Source: Pseudomonadota bacterium (GTDB lineage: Bacteria > Desulfobacterota > Desulfobacteria > Desulfobacterales > JAHIVH01). Taken from it: 64,000 nt of DNA. Positions 38,619-48,473 of this stretch are shown here, piece by piece. The translations under genes and the position numbers were made by a program. The stretch lies in assembly GCA_018816735.1 (NCBI GenBank), contig JAHIVH010000070.1:310001-374000 (forward strand). Direction: 5' to 3'. How positions within the stretch are numbered: position 1 is the first letter of the stretch; every line of letters starts with the position of its first letter. The notes under the pieces were generated by a model. The model saw nothing but the letters and a program-made list of their open reading frames with translations. It was not told the DNA's origin and ran no database searches.

Positions 38619-39653
38619 ATGAAAGCAGGATGTTATACAGCCCTTATTACACCTTTTATTAATAACTCCATTGATTATGAAGGGCTCGATAAACTTGCAG
38701 ATTTTCAAATTAAAAACGGTATCACAGGAATTCTTGCTGTTGGTACAACTGGTGAAAGTCCAACACTTTCTTGGGAAGAGCATAACAAAGCAATTGAAAT
38801 AATTATAAATAAATCGAAAGATAATTGTGTAAGCATTGCCGGTACAGGGAGCAATAATACTCGTGAAGCCATTGAAGCAACTAAACACGCTGCCCGAGTA
38901 GGTGTTGATGCGGTTCTTCTTGTCGATCCTTATTATAATGGCCCCAGTTCTTTAGAAATCAGACGAGAATATATAGAACCTATAGCAGCTGAAAACTCTG
39001 ATATTATTATTATTCCATATATTATACCCGGTCGTACAGGCGCACAGATGATGCCTGAAGATCTGGCAATTGTTTATAATAAATATAAAAATGTCTGTGC
39101 TGTTAAAGAAGCGACTGGAAATATTTCAAACATGCAACAGACACGCAAATGTTGTGGACCGGATTTCAATATTATTTCAGGGGATGATGCACTGGTTTAC
39201 GATATGATGACAGATCCTTTAATTAAAGCCTCTGGTGTTATTTCCGTAGCCTCTAACATAGCACCTAAAGCCATGACGCAGATGGTAGCTAATTTGACTG
39301 AAGGAAATATAATTGAAGCGACAAAAATAAAAGAAAAGGTTGAGCCGTTGTTTCAGTTGGTTACAGTTTCAACTAAAGAAAATACCCCTTATGGAGAAGT
39401 GATCTGTCGGGCAAGAAATCCGCTTGCAATAAAAACTCTGATGACAATCTTGGGAATGCCATCAGGAAGATGCAGAAGACCTCTTGGTAAAATGACGGAA
39501 AATGGAATTCAAAAGGTTATTGAAGTATTAGAAACAATTTATAATAACAGTCCTGAAATTTTAAGGCCAATTGAGGATTATTTTAACGTTAATATTAAAG
39601 ACAGGTTAAATGATAAATCCTTTATAAAAACTCTTATTTATCCTGAATACTAA
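38619..39653 (+). CDS. dapA: 4-hydroxy-tetrahydrodipicolinate synthase
   Basis: Class I aldolase-type lyase that condenses pyruvate with aspartate semialdehyde in lysine and diaminopimelate synthesis. GTTGES (42-47, matching the Thr pair T43-T44), PYYNGPS, PYIIPGRTG (with Tyr and Arg) and VKEATGN with the Schiff-base lysine K163 show an active enzyme. At 344 residues it is about 50 longer than typical DapA, due to a C-terminal tail. AAGGAG precedes the start. The enzyme is followed by a clean terminator. Confidence 0.92.
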   Translation: MKAGCYTALITPFINNSIDYEGLDKLADFQIKNGITGILAVGTTGESPTLSWEEHNKAIEIIINKSKDNCVSIAGTGSNNTREAIEATKHAARVGVDAVLLVDPYYNGPSSLEIRREYIEPIAAENSDIIIIPYIIPGRTGAQMMPEDLAIVYNKYKNVCAVKEATGNISNMQQTRKCCGPDFNIISGDDALVYDMMTDPLIKASGVISVASNIAPKAMTQMVANLTEGNIIEATKIKEKVEPLFQLVTVSTKENTPYGEVICRARNPLAIKTLMTILGMPSGRCRRPLGKMTENGIQKVIEVLETIYNNSPEILRPIEDYFNVNIKDRLNDKSFIKTLIYPEY

Positions 39654-39694
39654 ATTATTTTCTAATTAAAACTTATTATTTTTAAATGTTTAAG

Positions 39695-39727
39695 AAGGGT
39701 GGAAAAGTCAGCTCCACCCTTTTTTTA
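39695..39727 (+). terminator. Intrinsic terminator of dapA
   Basis: AAGGGTGGA (39695-39703) and TCCACCCTT (39713-39721) form a perfect 9-bp stem followed by TTTTT. It lies between dapA and the convergent YkgJ-type gene. Confidence 0.85.
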
Positions 39728-39732
39728 AGCAG

Positions 39733-40530
39733 TTATTTGTTTTTTTTTAATTTAAACCCCTTTATTTCTCCTGTTTCTTCACTTTGGAATAGCACGGATT
39801 TAATCCATTTAAAACCAAACTTCAACAATTCAATATCATCGTTTTTTATCATTTCAACAAGTGAATCTTCTATTTCATATCTATCCATAAAAGAACTTTC
39901 AAAAACAAATCTTTTAAATTTATCTATATTGTAGCTGGCCATAAAAAACATCTGTTTGGCTTTTTCATTTATTGTTATGTTTGCTGGGAATGATTTTTTC
40001 ATGACAACCAATTCTGTCCAACCGGCATTTATTTCGTCATGAATATCAACGCCCTGATCCTTGCGCCAATTTTTTACTGTCCATTCCTTTTCTTCATCAA
40101 ATCCCTTGCAATGAGATTCTCTGACAACAAAGAAAAATTCATCCCCCTCTCTTTCTTTTGTATAACTTAATGAAGCAATACCCAAGGGATAATACCGGCA
40201 TGTCGTTGGCCTGTCATTATAAATAATACACCCTTCTTCATCTCTTACAAATGGGCATGAGTGTTGTTCGTCATCCAGAAGCTTCAGAGTAACAATTGGC
40301 AAATCTGTTTTTTCAAGAAATTTAAGATCTGTATAAATTGCAAGAAACTCATCAGAAGACAATCCAAGACGATTTTTTAATTTTAAAATATCATAAGGGG
40401 TAAGAATAATATCAATTCCCCGGCAACATTTTGTAAAACAACTTACTTTTTGATGACACTCGAATATAAATCGACTATTTAATCCAAGTTGAACCGGTTC
40501 AACCCGTGATACTTTATTATCATTCTCCAT
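39733..40530 (-). CDS. YkgJ-family cysteine cluster protein
   Basis: A 265-residue protein with the YkgJ/UPF0153 cysteine signature: CHQKVSCFTKCC near residue 25-36 and later CPFVRDEEGC with RPTTCRYYPLG. The four-plus cysteines are thought to bind Zn or Fe-S. Family members often stand near genes for protein modification or flagella; the substrate is unknown. A second family member lies at 57.9 kb. The gene is in a minus-strand run with a lytic transglycosylase. Confidence 0.88.
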   Translation of the reverse strand: MENDNKVSRVEPVQLGLNSRFIFECHQKVSCFTKCCRGIDIILTPYDILKLKNRLGLSSDEFLAIYTDLKFLEKTDLPIVTLKLLDDEQHSCPFVRDEEGCIIYNDRPTTCRYYPLGIASLSYTKEREGDEFFFVVRESHCKGFDEEKEWTVKNWRKDQGVDIHDEINAGWTELVVMKKSFPANITINEKAKQMFFMASYNIDKFKRFVFESSFMDRYEIEDSLVEMIKNDDIELLKFGFKWIKSVLFQSEETGEIKGFKLKKNK

Positions 40531-40549
40531 TTAAAAAAATCTCCATCTT

Positions 40550-41146
40550 TTAATCTTTTAAGGCATAATAATACGTCATGACTTTTCTGACATAATTTTC
40601 TGTTTCTTCATAAGGGGGAATGGTTTTATATTTATCCACAACTGTCGGTCCAGCGTTATATGCGGCAAGAGCAAGCGGCAGTTTCCCTTCAAATTTACTT
40701 AATAACTTTTTAAAATAACATGAACCTCCCATAATATTTTCCCATGGATTATAGGGATCCTGAACATTCAAATTTTTGTTGTTTTCAGGCATAATCTGCA
40801 TCAACCCAACAGCTCCTTTTCTTGAAACCGCTTTTGAATTAAAGCCGGATTCCACCTTAATAATTGCTTTAAGCAATGAAAAAGGAACATCATATCTTTG
40901 TGAGGCTTCCTTAATAATATGATCATATCTGTTTTCGTTAATTTTTAAATTATAACTGTCTGGTCTTTCTTTGACAAATAAAACATAGTCAGATGATGTT
41001 GGAACATTTGTAAAATGAATACCTCCTTCACCATCAATAAACATATATATATCTGCTGAAACATAATTATTAAAATATAAAAAACAAAAACTGTATAAAA
41101 AAATAGACATTATGGTTGATATTTTTAGATTACTTTTGAGTTTCAT
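40550..41146 (-). CDS. Lytic transglycosylase (SLT domain)
   Basis: A 198-residue exported protein: a signal peptide (about 12-32), a DUF4124-like N-terminal segment (YMFIDGEGGIHFTNVP) and a soluble lytic transglycosylase domain. The catalytic Glu is in AIIKVESGFNSKAVS, followed by GAVGLMQIMPE and the AYNAGPTVVDKY loop. It cuts peptidoglycan in the periplasm. It follows the unknown 41217 gene and precedes the YkgJ gene, all on the minus strand. Confidence 0.92.
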   Translation of the reverse strand: MKLKSNLKISTIMSIFLYSFCFLYFNNYVSADIYMFIDGEGGIHFTNVPTSSDYVLFVKERPDSYNLKINENRYDHIIKEASQRYDVPFSLLKAIIKVESGFNSKAVSRKGAVGLMQIMPENNKNLNVQDPYNPWENIMGGSCYFKKLLSKFEGKLPLALAAYNAGPTVVDKYKTIPPYEETENYVRKVMTYYYALKD

Positions 41147-41216
41147 ATTCCCTATATTTTACTGTAAGACTGATTAATAAAATAAAATAAATAATTTATA
41201 ATGTGTTAGAATTTTA

Positions 41217-41609
41217 TTAACTGCAATTATGATGCACATTTTTAATTTTTTTAAAATATTCTTTTAAAACATACTTACCTGGAAAAGCATGCTTGGAAAT
41301 ATAACCGATATTCGTTTTTAAAAATGAATCTACTAACTGTTTTAATTCATTATTTTTATTAGAATGATGTATGAAATTTTTCTCAATTTTTATCTCAAAT
41401 AAAACATTTTCCCCCAAAATATCTTTTATATCAGCGATCGTGACAGGCAATTCTTTTTCATCTTTCATAAATAAATTATTAATATTAATATTCATTCTTA
41501 TAATAGCGATGACCACCCACGTATCTTCTGCTATTTTTCTTGACAGATCATATATTTCAAGTTCCTGATTGTTATCAAGCTTATGAACTTTTATCAATTT
41601 TTCTTTCAT
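41217..41609 (-). CDS. Unknown protein
   Basis: A 130-residue soluble protein I do not recognise. It is rich in Lys, Ile and Asn, in keeping with the A/T-rich surroundings, and has no signal peptide or clear motif; a DTWVVIAIIRMNI strand and an LPVTIADIKDIL helix are the best-structured parts. It is encoded 70 bp upstream of the transglycosylase on the same strand. Its divergent neighbour (199 bp away) is the RdgC-like gene. Confidence 0.65.
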   Translation of the reverse strand: MKEKLIKVHKLDNNQELEIYDLSRKIAEDTWVVIAIIRMNININNLFMKDEKELPVTIADIKDILGENVLFEIKIEKNFIHHSNKNNELKQLVDSFLKTNIGYISKHAFPGKYVLKEYFKKIKNVHHNCS

Positions 41610-41807
41610 TTAAAAAAAACACCTTTATTAATTAATGATTTCTTGAATAATTGTTTCAAAAATATAATATATTTAAGCCCTTTATACAATACATTAAATA
41701 TTTATACATAAAAATTCATTGAGGGTAATTCTTAAAAAGGATATAAAGATCAGTTTTCTATAAAAATTTTTAAAAAGCTCAGCTTATAAAAAAAGGGGTA
41801 TTATTTA

Positions 41808-42422
41808 ATGGGAATATTATCTTCAACCGTTTCTGTAACACGATACAGGGTCAATGAAAAATTTGAAAAATCTATCATTGATACTGTTGCTCAAGGCCTT
41901 AAAAAAAATAAAATTATTGAAATAGACGATGTGCCTCAAGAGATGTCTGTCGGGTGGACAACTTTCGAAAATCCTTTCATTCCCGACTTTGAAAACAGAT
42001 CCTTTATTTATGGAAATTATATTATTTTTTCTTTAAGAATTGATAAAAAATCAATCCCGTCCAAACTGATAAAAAAAAGGGTCATTATTGAATCTTCAAA
42101 AAAACTTTCTGAAAGTGGTCGGGACTATATTTCAAGAAATGAAAAAAAACAGATCAAAGAAAATGTTATTCATCAACTTACACTTAAAATTCCATCCACA
42201 CCCAATATATATGATGTTTTGTGGAATTATGAAGAATCTACAGTATGGTTTTTATCAACGCAGAAATCTGCAAATGAAGAATTTGAAACATTATTTTCAA
42301 AATCATTTCATATGACACTAATTCGTCTTTTCCCTTATACATTGGCTGATTTTTCAGATTACCTGTCAGATTCCCATAAAGACAATCTTTCAAAACTTTT
42401 ACCTACAAAATTCACGGAGTAA
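41808..42422 (+). CDS. RdgC-like recombination-associated protein
   Basis: A 204-residue protein resembling the N-terminal two-thirds of RdgC, a ring-shaped DNA-binding protein that modulates RecA. It starts GILSSTVSVTRYRV, has the MSVGWTTFENPF motif (RdgC has mGWxxP-type) and a KKRVIIESSKKLSE / KENVIHQLTLKIP run, ending with ESTVWFLSTQKSANEEFETL. E. coli RdgC is about 300 residues, so this one is shorter; the gene at 42426, 3 bp on, may supply the rest. It lies upstream of dnaN. Confidence 0.65.
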   Translation: MGILSSTVSVTRYRVNEKFEKSIIDTVAQGLKKNKIIEIDDVPQEMSVGWTTFENPFIPDFENRSFIYGNYIIFSLRIDKKSIPSKLIKKRVIIESSKKLSESGRDYISRNEKKQIKENVIHQLTLKIPSTPNIYDVLWNYEESTVWFLSTQKSANEEFETLFSKSFHMTLIRLFPYTLADFSDYLSDSHKDNLSKLLPTKFTE

Positions 42423-42425
42423 ACG

Positions 42426-42950
42426 ATGCTTGATATTGCTGTATCATATAATAAATTTAAATTTATCGGAAATGAATTTTTAACATGGATTTGGTATATT
42501 ATTGAAAATGATAGAAGTAAACTTATTGATCATCAAAAACAACCTATTTCTCTCGAAATCGGAAATCATATTGTTCTTGAAAATAGAATAAATGAAGATT
42601 CAACAGAAATTATTTCCATAAAAGGTGATGATGCTGATCTTAAAGAGGGTATACTTGCCTTGAAAAAAGGAGCAGTGGTAATTGAACTCCATCTTTTTTT
42701 TAAAGAGAACGAACATGTTTGGAAATTTAATATTAAAGGGGAAAGTTTTCATATTACAGGGCTTAAACCGCCAGAAACAGGAAAAGTGGAAGAAAAGGAA
42801 GATATTGATGGTGCAATTTTAGAAAAATATTATTTATACAGCAAAATTTTTGGAATAATGGATGATCTTTTCAAACAATTCATAACATTACGAGTTACAC
42901 CTGAATGGGAAAAAAAAGAAGTTCCTAAAATAAAATCATGGATTTTGTAA
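42426..42950 (+). CDS. Unknown partner of the RdgC-like protein
   Basis: A 174-residue soluble protein that starts 3 bp after the RdgC-like gene. It begins with a short FIGNEFLTWIWY helix, then a beta-rich centre (LEIGNHIVLENRI, GAVVIELHLFFK) and a helical C terminus. I recall FLTWLW-type proteins next to RdgC-like genes in other deltaproteobacterial genomes, so this is probably a conserved pair, but I cannot test it. No catalytic motif is visible. Confidence 0.62.
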   Translation: MLDIAVSYNKFKFIGNEFLTWIWYIIENDRSKLIDHQKQPISLEIGNHIVLENRINEDSTEIISIKGDDADLKEGILALKKGAVVIELHLFFKENEHVWKFNIKGESFHITGLKPPETGKVEEKEDIDGAILEKYYLYSKIFGIMDDLFKQFITLRVTPEWEKKEVPKIKSWIL

Positions 42951-43404
42951 TTGTTATTATTTTGTCAACGAAGTTATCGATATCAAACATATAAATTGTT
43001 AATAAATAAATAATTATCAACATAAACTATTTAAAATGACGTAAACCCCTATTTTATAAAAATTTTAATAAGAAGGTTTTTATACTTAAATTAAATATTT
43101 AACAAAATAAATATAATAAGTTACACAGTTATCATCAAAATGAACTTTCCTTATTATTATGAATGTTATTTTTTTAAAATTTAAACTAATAATAGTCATT
43201 GTATATTTTGCTATTATAAAAACACCTGCTATAACAATACACTCATAATGGAGAGTCCTATCATTTTTATATTGTAATTTCATTTATATATGAGTATCTA
43301 TGGGAAGTTTATGTTGTTTATTTTAAAATTCATCATTATCCATGTGTAAAATAAAAAAATTATTATAAAAATCATTTTTAAAGTCATTGTAACCGGGAAA
43401 ACAT
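42951..43404. other. AT-rich gap upstream of dnaN, possible origin region
   Basis: A 454-bp gap of very high A/T content just before dnaN. TTATCAACA (43014-43022) matches the DnaA box TTATCCACA at 8 of 9 positions; TTATCATCA (about 43129), TTATCCATG (about 43336) and TTATCGATA (about 42974) match at 7 of 9. The main gene direction changes from minus to plus a little upstream, near 41.7 kb. In the divergent gap at 41610-41807 two related 9-mers, TTATACAAT and TTATACATA, stand 20 bp apart. There is no tight cluster of good boxes and no dnaA gene, so this is a weak call. Confidence 0.28.
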
Positions 43405-44526
43405 ATGAAATTCACTATTAACAAAAGCGACATTAAAGATGTTCTGGCTAAAGTTCAGGGAATAACAGGGAGAAAAAGCAGTCTGGCTATTACAGCCAAT
43501 GTTCTCATTAAATCCACAGAAAAAGGAATTTCAATAGCAGCAACAGATCTCGAAACCGGTTTTGAAGGATTTTATCCTGCTCAAATAGAAGAAGAAGGAA
43601 CTATAGCCATCAATGCCAGAAAATTATTTGAAATTGTTAATAATTTTTCAAGTGAAAAAATTAGTTTTTCTGAAAATGAAAACAGATGGATAAAAATTAG
43701 TAATAAAAACGTAGAGTTTCAAATTGTTGGAATGGATTATGATGATTTTCCACTCATTCCACACATTCAAGATGTAGATTTTATAGAAATAGAATCAGGC
43801 TGGATTAAGGATATGATTGAAAAAATGATAATAATAAGTCCTGATTCAGAAGAAAAAAGAGCACATATATTAGGTGTTGGTTTTTATGTAATAGATGAAA
43901 ATGATAATAAATTGATAAGAATGGTTTCCACAGATTCAAAAAGGCTATCAAAAGTGGACCAGACCGTTAATGATAAATCAAATATATCATTTGCAGCAGG
44001 CATTATTATCCCAAAAAAAGGATTGGGTGAAGTATATAAATTTTTGGAATTGGAAGGGCTTATAAAAATTGGAATAAAAGAAAATCATTTCATTTTGAAA
44101 AAGGATAATGAAACCATTATTATCAGCCTTCTTGAAGGTGAATTTCCGGACTGCAGTGAAATATTTACCATAGAGGAGGATTACCATTCCATAGATATGG
44201 ATAAAGATCTTTTTCTAAAAATGATTAAAAGAATGTCTATTTTCTACTCAGACAATTATAAAAATGTTGTTTTTTACTTTGACAGGGATAAACTTTTGAT
44301 TGTTTCATCAAATCCGGACCTCGGTGAATCAAAAGAGGATATTTTAATTAATTATTATGGAAAGTCTTTTAAAAGTGCCTTTAATCCTAAATACTTTATT
44401 GAAACATTAAATGTGATTGATGAAGAAAATATTGTCCTAAATGTATTGGATGAAGAAAATCCCTGTTTTATAAAAGGAAAAAACGATACAAGATATTTGT
44501 CTGTTATTATGCCAATGAAAATGTAA
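43405..44526 (+). CDS. dnaN: DNA polymerase III beta subunit (sliding clamp)
   Basis: A 373-residue sliding clamp made of three similar domains. The start MKFTINKSDI, FEIVNNFSSEKI, a RAHILGVGFYV strand, DSKRLSKV and the closing VIMPMKM match DnaN. It tethers the replicase to DNA and forms a ring dimer. In most bacteria dnaN follows dnaA; here dnaA is not in the window and the upstream gap has no gene. gyrB follows after 28 bp without recF. Confidence 0.95.
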   Translation: MKFTINKSDIKDVLAKVQGITGRKSSLAITANVLIKSTEKGISIAATDLETGFEGFYPAQIEEEGTIAINARKLFEIVNNFSSEKISFSENENRWIKISNKNVEFQIVGMDYDDFPLIPHIQDVDFIEIESGWIKDMIEKMIIISPDSEEKRAHILGVGFYVIDENDNKLIRMVSTDSKRLSKVDQTVNDKSNISFAAGIIIPKKGLGEVYKFLELEGLIKIGIKENHFILKKDNETIIISLLEGEFPDCSEIFTIEEDYHSIDMDKDLFLKMIKRMSIFYSDNYKNVVFYFDRDKLLIVSSNPDLGESKEDILINYYGKSFKSAFNPKYFIETLNVIDEENIVLNVLDEENPCFIKGKNDTRYLSVIMPMKM

Positions 44527-44545
44527 TTTTAAAAGTTTTAGATAA

Positions 44546-46990
<2,445 letters not shown>

Positions 46991-47007
46991 ATAAATAGTT
47001 ATACAAA

Positions 47008-48381
47008 TTAAAAATCAATGTTTCCAGGAGTCCGTGGAAAGGAAATAACATCCCTTATATTTGTTATTCCCGTAATAAACATAATAAGTCTTTCAAATCC
47101 AAGCCCAAAACCACTATGTGGAACAGACCCATAGGTCCGTGATTCCAGATACCACCAGTAATCTGAGAGATTTAATCCGCTTTCTTGCATCCTTGATTTT
47201 AATACATCAAGTCTTTCTTCTCTCTGACTGCCCCCTATAAGTTCTCCGATTCTAGGAACCAGTATATCCATTGCAGCAACGGTTTTATTATCATCATTTA
47301 ATCTCATATAAAACGGTTTGATTGTCTTTGGGTAATTATAAACAATAACAGGACCTTTGTAATAAATATCCGTTAGATATCTTTCATGCTCTGATTGAAG
47401 ATCATTGCCAAAAGAAACGCCATAATCGAATTTTTCACCTGATTTTATCAGGATATCTATAGCTTCTTTATAGGTAAGGCGTTTAAAATCACGGGAAATA
47501 ACAGAATCAAGAGTTGTCATTAATTCTTTATCAACGAATTTGCAGAACATATCCAAATCCGGTTTGCAATTATCAATCGTATATTGGATTATATACTGGA
47601 TAAATTTTTCAGCAACACCCATATTTTCTTCAATATCACAGAATGCCATTTCCGGCTCGATCATCCAGAATTCCGCTGCGTGGCGGCTTGTATTTGAATT
47701 TTCTGCCCTGAAGGTTGGTCCAAAAGTATATACATCTCCCAACGAAAGGGCATACATTTCAGCAGACAATTGGCCGGAAACGGTCAGACTGGCCTCTTTG
47801 CCAAAAAAGTCCTTATAAAAATCCGTTTTTTCATCCGATATATTTTTAAGTGTGGTTACCCTGAACAATTCTCCGGCACCTTCACAATCCGAACCTGTAA
47901 TAATAGGAGTATGAATATAAAAAAATCCCATATTTTTAAAAAATTGATGAATAGCATATGACAATTCAGATCTGATTCTGAACACAGCTCCGTATTTATT
48001 GGTTCTTGGGCGAAGATGGGCAATTGTTCTTAAAAATTCATCCGTATGTCTTTTTTTTTGAAGTGGATAATTTTCTGGGTTTATAAAAACGATGTCAACG
48101 TTTTCAGCCTGTATCTCAAGAGATTGACCTTTACCTGGGGATACAACCAATTTTCCTGTTATGGAAACAGCTGAACCGGTTGTAATTTTTATTATGTCAT
48201 CATAATTTTCAAGTGTATGATCTGAAACAACCTGAATATTTTTTAAACAGGATCCATCGTTAATTTCTAAAAAAGTAAATTCTTTGGATTCCCTTTTGGT
48301 TCTGACCCAGCCTTTAACAAGAACACTGTCCATAGGACTGTTTTTATCCAATATTTGTTTAATTTTTTCCCGTTTCATCAT
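47008..48381 (-). CDS. asnS: Asparaginyl-tRNA synthetase
   Basis: A 457-residue class IIb synthetase: an N-terminal OB fold that reads the anticodon (VLVKGWVRTKRESKEFTFLE), then the catalytic domain with motif 2 as FRAENSNTSRHAAEFWMIEPE and motif 3 as GFGLGFERLIMFITGI. It charges tRNA-Asn with asparagine. It is the only minus-strand gene in the 41.8-62.4 kb stretch, so it interrupts the co-oriented block. Confidence 0.95.
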   Translation of the reverse strand: MMKREKIKQILDKNSPMDSVLVKGWVRTKRESKEFTFLEINDGSCLKNIQVVSDHTLENYDDIIKITTGSAVSITGKLVVSPGKGQSLEIQAENVDIVFINPENYPLQKKRHTDEFLRTIAHLRPRTNKYGAVFRIRSELSYAIHQFFKNMGFFYIHTPIITGSDCEGAGELFRVTTLKNISDEKTDFYKDFFGKEASLTVSGQLSAEMYALSLGDVYTFGPTFRAENSNTSRHAAEFWMIEPEMAFCDIEENMGVAEKFIQYIIQYTIDNCKPDLDMFCKFVDKELMTTLDSVISRDFKRLTYKEAIDILIKSGEKFDYGVSFGNDLQSEHERYLTDIYYKGPVIVYNYPKTIKPFYMRLNDDNKTVAAMDILVPRIGELIGGSQREERLDVLKSRMQESGLNLSDYWWYLESRTYGSVPHSGFGLGFERLIMFITGITNIRDVISFPRTPGNIDF

Positions 48382-48473
48382 TTTTACCTTTAAAAGAGGG
48401 GTAATCTATCTTATACTAAAAAGTTTTTAAGATTTAGTTAATTATACGTATCATAATGAAAGAATAAAATAGC

